Numbered from the stretch's first letter, positions 46,117 to 56,404 are shown. The stretch: 64,000 nucleotides of DNA from G963665595 sp963665595 (GCA_963665595.2 CAXXJK010000004.1:744001-808000), one strand, 5' to 3'. Notes: a model not told the origin generated them from the sequence alone. Made by a program: numbers and translations.

Positions 46117-46884
46117 GTGAACGCCTTTTTTTCTAAATTTCTTGAAAGTGGGCTTATCGCTGCAGTGGTAATGGGGGTTGCCTACGTTCTCACCTTTTTC
46201 AATATAGCGGGGACCTTGGATGCGTTTTGTCTCCCTCACGAATTGATTACCATTGGTATTCCTCAAATTATTGAAACTATATTCAAAGTTGTAGTAAATA
46301 TCTGGGCGATTCTTCCGCTTATCATTATTGTTGTATTCGTAACGCGACCTCTAAAAAATCATGAACTATTGCGGTGTATCTACTCATCGGCGTTTCTCGT
46401 CGGGATAATCATGTTTACCTTTTTCGTTCTTGATTATTTTTTGCCAATAAATTGGATATTGGTGGCGATCATCGTCTATATTTGGGGTAAACATCTTTTT
46501 CGACCTCTCATAATGCAACGCACGGTTAAAGGCTATAAAGATAAGTGGAACGCTCATTACGGTGGCGAACGACAAGATGAGAAAAGTGTTGCAAAAAATA
46601 TTGCTGCTCGTATAGCCATGGTGTGCCTTGTTATCTGCGGTCTTTATTACACTTCTCAAACTATGTATGAGTATGGGAAACAGGAGGTTCAAAATGCCAC
46701 CTGGCATTATATTGCCCATGATTATGGCAATAAGATTATTGTCTTTCAGTCAGACTGGTACTATGTACTTATGACTCGAGAGGGTGACACGCTTACCAAA
46801 AACTATCAAATCATTCGTTTTGATGAACTAGGCGCTCTGAGTTATGAAAACACCGGAATGCTCCCTGTTGAACAGGCTATCTGA
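46117..46884 (+). CDS. membrane protein of unknown function
   Basis: 255 aa, not recognised. About five hydrophobic segments: residues 13-32, 55-76, 86-110, 115-130 and 165-183. After the last one a C-terminal domain of about 70 residues (HYIAHDYGNKIIVFQSDWYY onward) is probably soluble. Between segments 4 and 5 is a charged loop. The start is a GTG preceded by GAGAGGGG. Its end overlaps the longest frame of the CDGSH protein, but the likely CDGSH start lies 14 bp downstream, so the two are probably co-transcribed. Confidence 0.8.
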   Translation: MNAFFSKFLESGLIAAVVMGVAYVLTFFNIAGTLDAFCLPHELITIGIPQIIETIFKVVVNIWAILPLIIIVVFVTRPLKNHELLRCIYSSAFLVGIIMFTFFVLDYFLPINWILVAIIVYIWGKHLFRPLIMQRTVKGYKDKWNAHYGGERQDEKSVAKNIAARIAMVCLVICGLYYTSQTMYEYGKQEVQNATWHYIAHDYGNKIIVFQSDWYYVLMTREGDTLTKNYQIIRFDELGALSYENTGMLPVEQAI

Positions 46885-46897
46885 GAGGTTGTTTATT

Positions 46898-47578
46898 ATG
46901 GAAACTCACGACCGAAAGATAAAAATAATACCCCAAGGTCCTTACCTGGTAACCGGAGGTATTCCGTTAGATGAAAAGATAATTACTCCAGAAGGGCATT
47001 CCTATACATTTAAAGAAGGAAGAGCGTTACCCCAAGCAGAAAGCTATGCTTTGTGCCGTTGTGGTAAATCAAAGAACAAACCATTCTGCGACGGTTCTCA
47101 TACGCATGTTGACTTTGAAGAACGCGAGCGTGCTTCACGCGCGCCCTACGAGGAACGCGCCGATTTCTTTTCGGGCCCTGGTGTTGATCTACTTGATGAC
47201 GGGCGCTGCGCATTTGCCCGATTCTGTCATCGTGAACATGGTATGGTGTGGAATCTTGTTGATGCATCAGACAGCCCGCTCTATCGCAAAGAAGCTATCG
47301 AGGGTGCGAGCGCATGTCCCTCTGGCCGTCTCACCGCTGTTGATAAAGAAGGCACGCTCATCGAGCCAGATTATGCACCCTCTATCAGTATCATCCAAGA
47401 TCCGGAAAAAAATGTCAGTGCAGGTATTTTTGTGCGAGGTTATATTCCTATTGAATCTGAAGATGGCAGGGTGTATGAAATTCGCAATCGCGAGGCTCTT
47501 TGCCGCTGTGGTCATTCTCAAAACATGCCTTTCTGCGATGCCACACATGCCTCGATTGGGTTTTTTGATCAGGATTAA
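46898..47578 (+). CDS. double-CDGSH iron-sulfur protein
   Basis: 226 aa from the ATG at 46898 (METHDRKIKIIPQGPYLVTGG), preceded by AGAGG. Two CDGSH-type 2Fe-2S motifs with three Cys and one His: CRCGKSKNKPFCDGSH near residues 50-65 and CRCGHSQNMPFCDATH near 203-218. The middle part has further cysteines (CAFARFC, then CPSGRLTAVD) like the divergent 4Fe-4S mono-cluster domain found in this family. It is probably a cytoplasmic electron carrier or cluster-transfer protein of unknown partner. Confidence 0.88.
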   Translation: METHDRKIKIIPQGPYLVTGGIPLDEKIITPEGHSYTFKEGRALPQAESYALCRCGKSKNKPFCDGSHTHVDFEERERASRAPYEERADFFSGPGVDLLDDGRCAFARFCHREHGMVWNLVDASDSPLYRKEAIEGASACPSGRLTAVDKEGTLIEPDYAPSISIIQDPEKNVSAGIFVRGYIPIESEDGRVYEIRNREALCRCGHSQNMPFCDATHASIGFFDQD

Positions 47579-47718
47579 GCAAGATTTATACGTATGATCT
47601 TGGCTTAAATAGGTAAACTAGGCTCTGTGCATAGGTATGTCGTATACCCTTTTGGCAAACAATACTATAGGTTCGTACGTGTGTAAGAAAAACAACATCT
47701 GTCTCTAGGGGAGGACGA

Positions 47719-49247
47719 GTGTTGTCACGCGTGGATACTATACAGAGAAAAAAATATGATGACGGCAGAACGAAAACGTATCACTTTGTTGATCGTGCTG
47801 CTTCTTCCGATGCTTTAAACGCGCCACAAGATAGCAAACAATACTCTGCAGACAGAGGATATCGTTTCAAAAATCTGCCTAAAATTGTTCCGATATTTTT
47901 TGGTATATTTTTTATTACTGCGTTTGAAGCTTTACTTACCATAGACGTATATCCAACAGATGGTCCGGAAATCGTAATGGCTGGATCTATCAGCCGATAC
48001 GCAATATCGGTTATAGCGTGTACCGTTATCGCCTTAATGTCGCGTATAATATTTTCTCTTTCAGGACGCACCTATCTTGCTGTTGCATCGGTACTATGTT
48101 GTACGTTGGGAGGAATAGTTCTCCTAGCATGCAAGTTTTTTCTTTTTTCAGAAATAGGTTTCATGGGAGGCTCACTGCTTGTGGGTGCAGGAGCATCTTT
48201 TCTCAAGCTTTTCTGGCTTGAATTTTATGCAAAACTCGATATGATACGCGTCATACTTCATTATTCCATGGCTCAGATTATTTCTTCGTTTGTGATTGCG
48301 GGTTTTTCACTCATAGATCCAAAGTGGCTGGTTATCGGGTTATATCTTACATTCCCCTGTCTATCCTATCTCTGTTATAGACAATCATTGCGCGTGTACC
48401 ATGAGAGTGTGAGTATTCAAGGGGAAAAAATAAGTTCGAATTGGTCGTTTCCCATAAAACCGGTACTCCCTTATGGGATTGTTTACGTTTACCAATCTTC
48501 TGGTGCGCTCCTATCTTCCGGGAGATGCACGTGGGTATGCTGCATTGGGCGTCTCGCTCGCTCTCATCCCTATATTTCTGTATACGTTTTTCCGCTCCGA
48601 TTCATTTGATATGCGTGTTTTGTACCGAATATCATTTCCCTTGGTTGTTTTGGGGCCGCTCTGTTTGATCGTAAGGCGGAGGTACCGCAAGTGTTCTCGG
48701 TGCCTTAAGCACCAATGCCGGGTTTTCTTGTCTCACACTTTTTGTCACAGTGATACTTTGCGATATTTCTTTTTAGACATGGAGCAAACGCTCTTTGGCT
48801 TTTTGGATTTGCCTCAGGAGCTATTGATTTAGGAAAAAATGCTTGCAACGGTCAGCAAAACGTTCATTATTCCTATTGCAGACCATCTTATCGTCTTTTG
48901 CAATTATTATTTTTTCCTTAACCATACTGTTTGCAGTTCTGATAACGGATAAAGATTTTGAAGGTACCTGGGGCATCGTGGCGAAACAAGGCAATGCGCT
49001 TATACCGATGCCTACCGCTCTTGATGATATGGTCAATCGTTGTATCAGAATTGCGCGGGTAAAGGGGCTCACGCGAAGAGAGGAAGAGATACTGTTTCTT
49101 CTTGCTCAAAACTGTAGTTCTTCAGTGATTGCAGTGCGTTTATATCTCGCTGAGTCGACGGTGAAGACTCATGTTAAGCATATTTACGCAAAACTGGGTG
49201 TACACACCAGGTCTGATCTTGTCGCCTTGGTTAACAAACAATGTTAG
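47719..49247 (+). pseudogene. 12-TM LuxR-family transcriptional regulator, multiply frameshifted
   Basis: The remains span 1529 nt, about the length of the two intact relatives at 53449 and 54920. From the GTG at 47719 (behind GGGGAGGA) the first frame gives an N-terminal tail and about seven membrane segments up to near 48470. The reading then shifts: GLFTFTNLLVRSYLPGDARG continues in another frame from 48473, then VLGALSTNAGFSCLTLFVTV and GANALWLFGFASGAIDLG in others. The last frame from 48843 ends in an intact LuxR helix-turn-helix (GLTRREEEILFLLAQN, ESTVKTHVKHIYAKLG). At least three frameshifts are needed, so this is a decayed gene. Confidence 0.88.
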
Positions 49248-49264
49248 GTTTTGATCTATAACGC

Positions 49265-49302
49265 ACAAACATCTCGACAGAAGAACCTGTCGAGATGTTT
49301 GT
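49265..49302. terminator. bidirectional hairpin between two convergent pseudogenes
   Basis: A perfect 16-bp stem (arms 49265-49280 and 49287-49302, core TCTCGACAG/CTGTCGAGA) with loop AAGAAC. It lies 18 bp past the LuxR pseudogene stop and 22 bp before the reductase stop. T-rich bases flank it only weakly. Confidence 0.75.
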
Positions 49303-49323
49303 AGAATGTTGTCCGCCACTCAG

Positions 49324-51496
49324 TTAATTCAAGTAGTTAATTGCTGAATTGGCTGCAACGTATCCGGACGTAGTGTTGTGGAAGGAAGTTAAGCCATCAA
49401 TGTTGGGATAGGTTCTTCCAAACCATCCGCACGCAACATCGCCTGCGGCAAAAAGCCCGGGGATAGGGAAGCCATCATCTTTGAGAATCTCATAATCTCC
49501 GCTCAGTACAAAGCCACCAAAACTTCCCAAACAACGCGGCCGTAGTTCAATAGCATAAAACGGCGCGGTGGTGATTTTATATTTCAGATATGCGGCATCT
49601 TTGTAATAGTCCGTATCATTTTGCATTTCAACAATCTTGTTATACCGTTCAATTTGTGCTTTTGCTATATCGGGGTTCCAACCGGTTTTTTTCGCAAGCT
49701 CATCAATAGTGGTGGCTTTATATACATAGCCGGTAGCCTCGCCAGCGGCAAGTTGTTGCGCAAGGTCGGGCATGGGCGTACCTACGGCAATACCACGCCA
49801 GGGTTTTATTGAACTACCTTTTGAAATAAATTCGTCAACAGTTGGTTGATCAAGAACGTTAAATGCCTTTTTTGCCAGAAAGACAGTGTTTCCTCCTGGT
49901 GTGGGGGAGAACGCATTAGTCTCATTTGCCCAACGCACACCTTCTCGATTCAACCCACAGTAATGGTATATTGCCGACAGAGGCTACGGGGTCGGTTGCT
50001 TCAACGGTTGAAATACCTGCATACTTTGCGCTCAACGGAAGGGTGTGGTTATGAGCATGCACACCAAACATTCCCTTGCCGGCTCCCGCGTTCCAAGCGG
50101 CGGCAAGAGCAGAACCATCGTCTGATGAGATAGCACAGTTTTCGACACTATCAACGTAGTCGGGGAAATATTTGATCATCATGTCCTGATTGGCGCACGC
50201 GCCGCCGGCGCATAAAATGACCGCTTTTGCATAGATTGTAAGATGGCTGCCGTCAGGGCGAGTGGCGATGACACCGGTTATCTTTCCCTGATCATCCTTT
50301 AATAATTGATCAACACGATGGCTACGCAGTGTTTGTGCACCATAGTCTTTTGCAGCCTTCTCATGAAGGAGCTGAAAACGTTTCCCCTTGATTGGAATTG
50401 AGACACCAGTATCGTTATTGACGGTCATAGCCATACCGGACCCGTAGAGCATATCGACCATGGGGCCGCACTCTTTGGCACATCTTTGAAGCATGCGTGA
50501 GTCGACCTCATATGTTACAGCGGTAAGCATCTTAAGTGTCTGGGTCTTTACTTGCGAAGCAATGTAATCATCGCTTAAACCTAAAGCTTTTTTCTGCAAG
50601 TTTGACCCGTACCAAAGCATTGACATAAATCCGGATATTTCGCCCATACCGCCTACAACAGGAGATGATTCGACACAGATCGCCTTCAGCCCAGACGATG
50701 CTATACGGTATAAGGCGATTGAGCCAGAAGTTCCGCCTCCGACAATCACCACATCGGTGGAAGTGGTGTCGTCACTGGCTGGTTTTGGATTTGAGAGGAG
50801 CGGGCGGCGAAGCTTAAAGGGATCTCCTCCAGCCTGTTTTACGCAGTCAGCAACATCATTTAAGATGGCTCGTGACGAATAGGTAGCGGTCGTTACTGCA
50901 TCGACTGCAAGAGATTGATCGGCGACGATCTGTGTGCTCAGGGCATCAAATGCTCCCTTAACAAGATGAGGTGTTTCAGTATTTGCTCCCAATTCCAGTT
51001 TTTCTATTTTGTGATCTGAGAATGTTACCGATATCGCAAGAGGCCCCATATGCCCCTTACTGGTAGCACTGTAGGTTCCCGGAGTGTAGGTTTGTGTAGC
51101 GGGAGCAACATTGACAGACTGTCCTGCCTTTCCTAGACAATAGGCGGTTGCCTTGAGAATAGCAGTTGAGGTCGTTGTCGCGCCTGAAACAACATCAACG
51201 GATAAACTGTTTGCTGAAACAATACTGGGTGGTAGATTGCGCAGCGCTAGACCACCCACATTGGGTGTTTCCAAAGGTCCTTGAGCGCTCAGTGACTGGA
51301 TTTTTCCACTCTTTATGACGGCGGTTACCGTTATATCTCCGTGGCATCCTTTTGCGACTGCAGTGTAGGTGTTCTGACTGTCTGATGAACCCGAGGATGA
51401 GCTGCACCCCTCTAAGACACCTGCCGACCCTAACGATGCTATACCGACGACTCCCAGTGCCGCTCCTTTTAAGAATGCTCTTCTGTTCAGTTCCAT
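49324..51496 (-). pseudogene. Tat-exported FMN/FAD fumarate reductase-like protein, single frameshift
   Basis: From the ATG at 51496 (behind GAGGAGG) the product begins with a twin-arginine signal (NRRAFLKGAALGVVGIASLG) and a lipobox-like EGC. Two FMN-binding domains follow (ending VSGATTTSTAIL and VTTATYSSRAIL), then the FAD-binding reductase domain (VVIVGGGTSGSIALYRIA). Near 49950 the frame breaks after PLLWV and continues one frame over as NREGVRWANETN up to PGLFAAGDVACGWFG and the end. The 2173-nt span is one base over a multiple of three, so one inserted base explains it. Intact, it would be an exported respiratory reductase of about 723 aa with unknown acceptor. A sequencing error is possible. 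Confidence 0.85.
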
Positions 51497-51711
51497 TAAT
51501 CCTCCTCTTTTCTGTGCGGTATTAAGCACGTTCATAAAGAGGATGCTAAAGTAAAAATTCGGTAAGAGGGTGGTACGCTGAAGGGTGCAGTGCGCGCTCA
51601 AGAGGGTATTTTTCTACCCTTCTTTTACTAGTACTTATTTTTTCTCGACCCTTGTCGACGCAGTGTTAAACCATCTCAGGCAGTCTGAATAGTTCTGAGC
51701 AAGTAACTTAG

Positions 51712-51760
51712 CCACCACGAGACAAGGGTGGTCTCGCTCACACCTGAAACCACCCCTGTC
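51712..51760. promoter_or_regulatory. overlapping inverted repeats ahead of the flavin reductase gene
   Basis: GACAAGGGTGGT (51721-51732) pairs with ACCACCCCTGTC (51749-51760) with one mismatch. The first arm also takes part in CGAGAC/GTCTCG (51718-51736) and in CCACC/GGTGG (51712-51730). The structures exclude each other. They lie between the MFS stop and the reductase start on the same strand; terminator, attenuator and operator are all possible. Confidence 0.45.
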
Positions 51761-51788
51761 CGGTATCAACCAATAAATTTCTAGTAAA

Positions 51789-53036
51789 CTATTCTTCCCA
51801 GGTCAGTTTTTTGCCTGCCCTGAAGCCAAGAGTCATCAATGTACCTGCGATAACACAGATACCTATGCCAACGAAGAAGCTGGGAATATATGAACCAGTA
51901 TAGTCATAGAGGTATCCCACGGTTATGGGTCCTAAACATCCGATAACGCCAGTACCCACTCGTGCCATGGAAATCAACCGTGGATAATCTTTGAGGCCAA
52001 AGATGCTTTGTACGATCAGAGGCTCATTGACAGAGTACAGCGAAGTCTGTGTGCCAAAAAGTATTGCTGCACATACAAGCGCAACCTGGCCTTCGCAGAA
52101 GATGAAGCCGAGAAAACCTATGGTTATCAGCGATAACTCAATATAGGTAGTTCGCCGTATACCAATCTTATCATTTAAGAATCCAAAGATCAGTTTATCA
52201 AAAATACTACCTATGGAGGCAGCGCTCACCAGTGAAGCACCAAAGAGTGCGTCATAGCCGATCGAATTTGCAAAGCCGGGAAGATGTAAATTGAACCCCG
52301 CAAAATAAGCGATAAACCCAGTAAAGAAGAATATACATATGAATGAAAAGGAACGGACACCCTTTTTGTAAGGAACACCCCGTTCCTTGTATTCGCCTTG
52401 TGCGTTGAGATCTTTCTCCGGATCAAACCCATAGGGCTTCAAACCCATATCAGAAGGTTTGAAACGAAAGACAAACAGTGTCCAAGGCAACACAAGTACG
52501 CAGAGAATGATGGCCATCGCAAAATAAGCAGAACGCCATCCGAGTGCTTCGATGAGAAGCGTGTAAATAGGGGTAAGAACTGCAGCACCTACGCCGGATG
52601 AAGCTGCCGCGATGCCAAGAAAGAGGCCTTTTCTTTTTACAAACCAGTTAGCGATAAGGATGGGCCCTGGAATGAGAAATATAAAACTACCCGCGACACC
52701 AAAAACCACTCCCGAAGCCCACCACTGCCATGCTTGAGTGTAAGTTCCCATAAGAGCTACCGCTGCAGCCGTCAGAATAAATGCAGTGCTCATAACAACT
52801 CGAATATTGTATTTTGATAACACATTGCCTACAAAGGGCATCACAAATACGCTGGAAAGAAGATATACACTCAGATACATAGCGATATCCCCACGTGCAA
52901 ATCCTAGATCTTTACAGACGGGAACAAAGAAGACGCCAGCCGCATCGAGTATGCCGCCTAATCCACCCGCGTAGAGAAAACAGGTTCCAATAAGAATAAG
53001 AAATGCATAGTTAAAACGGGGTTTTGATTTTTCCAT
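51789..53036 (-). CDS. MFS transporter (OFA/monocarboxylate-like)
   Basis: 415 aa with 12 predicted membrane segments. Typical MFS features are visible: a loop 2-3 region with NVLSKYNIRVVMS, the motif FVKRKGLFLGIAAASSGVGAA between segments 4 and 5, and the second-half loop FGFLNDKIGIRRTTY. Overall it resembles oxalate/formate antiporter-like carriers of organic anions. In related genomes such carriers often sit with fumarate-reductase-like genes and 12-TM LuxR regulators, as here. The substrate is unknown. Confidence 0.85.
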   Translation of the reverse strand: MEKSKPRFNYAFLILIGTCFLYAGGLGGILDAAGVFFVPVCKDLGFARGDIAMYLSVYLLSSVFVMPFVGNVLSKYNIRVVMSTAFILTAAAVALMGTYTQAWQWWASGVVFGVAGSFIFLIPGPILIANWFVKRKGLFLGIAAASSGVGAAVLTPIYTLLIEALGWRSAYFAMAIILCVLVLPWTLFVFRFKPSDMGLKPYGFDPEKDLNAQGEYKERGVPYKKGVRSFSFICIFFFTGFIAYFAGFNLHLPGFANSIGYDALFGASLVSAASIGSIFDKLIFGFLNDKIGIRRTTYIELSLITIGFLGFIFCEGQVALVCAAILFGTQTSLYSVNEPLIVQSIFGLKDYPRLISMARVGTGVIGCLGPITVGYLYDYTGSYIPSFFVGIGICVIAGTLMTLGFRAGKKLTWEE

Positions 53037-53448
53037 CGATTATCTCCATCGGTGTCACGCATCGGGCCTTATACGATTTCAGGGTTTGAGTGATCGATCA
53101 ACAATTCGAAGCCAGGCGAACTATGTATTCAGCAACGAGATATCCTATACGTCTTCAGTCAAAGGCAGCACGCATTATCCCTCCTATAGTTGTTTAATTA
53201 TTTCCCCTATTAGAACGTACCCACGATCGTGTTTTAATTGACAAATCGAATAGTAAAAAGTGAGACGTTCTTCTCACTATCGTCTTTTATGATGAATCAG
53301 TTGTTTTCATCGTCCCAAAGAGGTAAAAACTCTTCTTCTGAGAGAAGGCATTTATTCATGCACTAGAGAGGAGTTCAGGACTAAGACGAAATACGTTGAT
53401 GATGGTAAACAGAGAGAAATAATTGTGTTGGGACAAACAAAAATGTTA
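53037..53448. other. intergenic gap upstream of the MFS gene
   Basis: About 410 bp between the MFS start and the end of the first intact LuxR gene, all on the minus strand. It has no convincing frame. It should contain the MFS promoter and possibly binding sites for the LuxR regulators, but no clear repeat or promoter box stands out to me. Confidence 0.45.
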
Positions 53449-54909
53449 TCAGCGAGATTGAACATCGAGGCTTTCGATAGCATCAATAAGTTCTTGCACT
53501 GAATGAATCCCTGCTTTTTTATAGATAGAATAGATATGAACTTTAACGGTACTCTCGGATATATAGAGAGTTTCGGCGATGTAGGATGCGTTTCTACCAC
53601 GAGAGAGATATTTAAGGACTTCCCGCTGGCGAGAAGAGAGACCGTTTTGATTGGAGAATCTGTCGCATCGTGCCGACCAACTTCTTTTGTTGACAAGTTC
53701 GCTGGTCGACGTGGTGGCTTTTTCTTCTAATAGGGTGGGGTAGAGATTCATCAACATAAAGGTTCCTGCTACGCCAAACAGTAAGACAATGGCTAGCACC
53801 ACCGCCTGAACGGTAAAAGCTGCAGAGGAGTCGTTCATGTAGGCTATATAGAAAAACGCGGCGACATAACCAAGAAGTGCGCCCGACACGTTGGCAATTT
53901 TTCCTCGACATGCATAGGGAACAGAGGGAAGATCATAGATTTCTGCAGCCGTTGCCATGGCTGAGAAATTGATGAGAAGGTTGATGCATAAAAGAAAGAG
54001 CAGGATGGTGCAGCAAGCAAAGTAGATCCATATATTAAGAAATATCAAGGGAGCGCCACCGATAAAGACAATAAGAAAAAATGCTCTGTGAGCAAATGTT
54101 TCTGTAAGAGCATTGTCCTTCTTCGAATCTATGAAGGAGAGAAGCCCTGTCATAAAAACTGCCATACCCGGTATGATTATGTTTAAGGGCCAAAGCATGG
54201 CTAAGGCGGCGCATGAAACACCAAAACCAAGACAGAAGGAACTCGTAGTAATTGCGCAGTCAATATGCCAGACGATATGCATGCGTCGAGAGGTACACTT
54301 TTCAAAATGTACCACCTGTTGTTTCAAGGGATTGTCTTTACGCCAAGAAACGATATAGCAAAGGCCTGAGAAAACAGGGAGAGCTGACATCAAAATGATG
54401 CCTGACACTTGACTCAGCGCGACAATTAAAAATACAAGCATAGCTGCACAGAGGCTTAGCGAGAAAAACGTGCCCGCCCGTTCAAAACCAACATGCTTAT
54501 ATATGGTGCTCCATACGCAAATTGCTGCAACGGCAAGAAAGCCGAACAGGAACCAGAGCAACAAGGTGACATAGGTAGGTAATTCGCTCTGAGGCAAGAG
54601 AAGTATCATGAGAGTAAAGGGGCAGAGAGCGAAGAGCGCGATCACGTACATACGAAGGCGACGAGCGGATAATAATGGTTTAGATATCTTCCAGTTGATA
54701 AAAAGAGAAACCAAAAGCCCTAGTAAAAATAAAGACTTGCAGGTCATTGCATCAGCTGTTGAAAAGGTTTCATAAGGAGTAAGTGTCGGACTCAGCAAGA
54801 TCAATGCTATCCACGCCAGATGAAATGAAAATCCTAATAAGCGCCAGATGACGCGATAAACATCACGTCCAAATAGACGTATTTCATCTGACGAAAGTAT
54901 GGGTAACAC
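53449..54909 (-). CDS. 12-TM LuxR-family transcriptional regulator (copy 1)
   Basis: About 486 aa: twelve hydrophobic segments spanning residues 20-395, then a cytoplasmic LuxR-type helix-turn-helix (GLSSRQREVLKYLSRGRNAS, then YISESTVKVHIYSIYKKAG). This membrane-sensor/DNA-binding fusion is a hallmark of Eggerthellaceae. The start is unclear: the drawn GTG at 54909 shares a base with AGGAGG, while the codon eight bases past AGGAGG is ATA (54900). It lies 10 bp after copy 2 and is probably translationally coupled. The C-terminal domain is nearly the same as in copy 2, showing a tandem duplication. Confidence 0.88.
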   Translation of the reverse strand: MLPILSSDEIRLFGRDVYRVIWRLLGFSFHLAWIALILLSPTLTPYETFSTADAMTCKSLFLLGLLVSLFINWKISKPLLSARRLRMYVIALFALCPFTLMILLLPQSELPTYVTLLLWFLFGFLAVAAICVWSTIYKHVGFERAGTFFSLSLCAAMLVFLIVALSQVSGIILMSALPVFSGLCYIVSWRKDNPLKQQVVHFEKCTSRRMHIVWHIDCAITTSSFCLGFGVSCAALAMLWPLNIIIPGMAVFMTGLLSFIDSKKDNALTETFAHRAFFLIVFIGGAPLIFLNIWIYFACCTILLFLLCINLLINFSAMATAAEIYDLPSVPYACRGKIANVSGALLGYVAAFFYIAYMNDSSAAFTVQAVVLAIVLLFGVAGTFMLMNLYPTLLEEKATTSTSELVNKRSWSARCDRFSNQNGLSSRQREVLKYLSRGRNASYIAETLYISESTVKVHIYSIYKKAGIHSVQELIDAIESLDVQSR

Positions 54910-54919
54910 CTCCTAAACG

Positions 54920-56404
54920 CTAGGTATCTAAGTCCTTATCAAAACTCTCTATCCTGTCTATAAGTTCTTGGGCTGAATGAACGCCTGATTTCTTATAGAT
55001 TGAATAGATATGAGATTTCACCGTGCTTTCAGAAATAAAAAGCGTTTCTGCTATGTAGGGCGCGTTTCTACCACGAGAAAGGTATTTCAACACATCGCGC
55101 TGTCGTGCAGAGAAACCGTAGAGATCTGAAAAGCTATTACAGCGTTCCGACCAACCATGACGCTCTTTTGTGTTCAGCGCAAGAGTCCTTCTCTCATCTT
55201 CTTCAAGATGATCTGTTTCTGAAGGAAAAGAATTAGTAAGAGAAAACGTTGAAATAGCAGCAAGAACAAGAATAAAAGCTACAACGCAGGCATTGATGAG
55301 GAGAGAATCTACGCCTGTTTGCAGGGCATTCATATAGAAGTATGCTATTAAATAGCCAAGTGCTAGAGCGGCTATGTTTGGTATTTTTGCACGACATGAG
55401 TAAGGAATGGGAGGAAATTCATAGACGATCGAACCAATCGCTAGGCCCGAAAGATTCAATATGGCATTAAAAACAAAGAAGAAGACACCGATTATGCTGC
55501 ATATCAGAAATATCCATTTATTGAGGAGCAACAGCGGCAGAGCAAAGAACAGCACGAGGAAAAGAAATATCTTATGAAGAAAGGTCAAAGATATAAGACG
55601 GTCTTCTCTTCTCGCATCGAGAGCCCAGAGAATGCTCGCTAAACAGGTAGCGGTAAAAAATCCTATGACGTTAATAGGCCAGAACTCAGGAAGAGAAATA
55701 AAAAAACAGGCAAACCCGAGGCATATGCTGTAGGCCATAATGCCTCCATCAAGCTTATGAGATATACGCAGATAGCGCGAGGTCACCTTGAGATCTTTTG
55801 GAAAAATGGTCTTGAAGTTGGCAACACTTTTTGATTCTTTGCAAACCACAACAGAAATGAGAGGCAAAAGAATGCCTATAGTCTCTGAAGCAAACTGAAC
55901 AAAAGACACAACCAACGCAAACAGTGCGCTTATTATGACTGCAATCGATATGAACAAAGGAGCTTTATTATAATCAAGCTGGGCGAACATGAGACTCCAT
56001 ATCAGCAATACTAACGCCACGAAGCACCCACAGACAAACCATATGATAAGTCTCGGATAAAAAGGAACAGCAAAATGATTAGCGACAACGAGTAATAGGG
56101 TTATGGGGCAGGCAAAGAACGCAAGAAAAAGAACGGTGTTCTTTTTCATATTCTTGAAAAACTTCCAGATAATGAATAGCGAAAGCAGCAGACCTAAGAG
56201 AAGAGCAACCCTGCAAAACGTTGTATCGCTTAACGTATAGAGATCGTACGGACAGAAAATGGGTGTTGCAAACAAAAGGAATGCCCAGGTGATATACGCT
56301 GAGTATCCAAGCAACTGTGCGATAAGCCTATAACTATTCTGATCGTCGGTCTTCTGGGATTCCTGCGTAGCTTCAAGCGCGTTCAGATCAGAAGAATCGG
56401 ACAT
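54920..56404 (-). CDS. 12-TM LuxR-family transcriptional regulator (copy 2)
   Basis: 494 aa from the ATG at 56404 (MSDSSDLNALEATQESQ), preceded by GGGGG. A polar N-terminus, about twelve membrane segments (residues 28-400) and a C-terminal LuxR helix-turn-helix (GFSARQRDVLKYLSRGRNAP, FISESTVKSHIYSIYKKSG). The architecture equals copy 1 and the decayed copy at 47719. The membrane part presumably senses or binds a small molecule and passes the signal to the DNA-binding domain; the ligand is unknown. Confidence 0.88.
   Translation of the reverse strand: MSDSSDLNALEATQESQKTDDQNSYRLIAQLLGYSAYITWAFLLFATPIFCPYDLYTLSDTTFCRVALLLGLLLSLFIIWKFFKNMKKNTVLFLAFFACPITLLLVVANHFAVPFYPRLIIWFVCGCFVALVLLIWSLMFAQLDYNKAPLFISIAVIISALFALVVSFVQFASETIGILLPLISVVVCKESKSVANFKTIFPKDLKVTSRYLRISHKLDGGIMAYSICLGFACFFISLPEFWPINVIGFFTATCLASILWALDARREDRLISLTFLHKIFLFLVLFFALPLLLLNKWIFLICSIIGVFFFVFNAILNLSGLAIGSIVYEFPPIPYSCRAKIPNIAALALGYLIAYFYMNALQTGVDSLLINACVVAFILVLAAISTFSLTNSFPSETDHLEEDERRTLALNTKERHGWSERCNSFSDLYGFSARQRDVLKYLSRGRNAPYIAETLFISESTVKSHIYSIYKKSGVHSAQELIDRIESFDKDLDT

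Noticed and set aside
46844..46897. N-terminal extension of the CDGSH protein
   Set aside because: The extension lies within the previous gene and has no ribosome binding site; the ATG at 46898 does.
48843..49247. Separate small LuxR regulator gene
   Set aside because: Its upstream frames continue the membrane part of the same 12-TM family, so it is the end of a decayed long gene.
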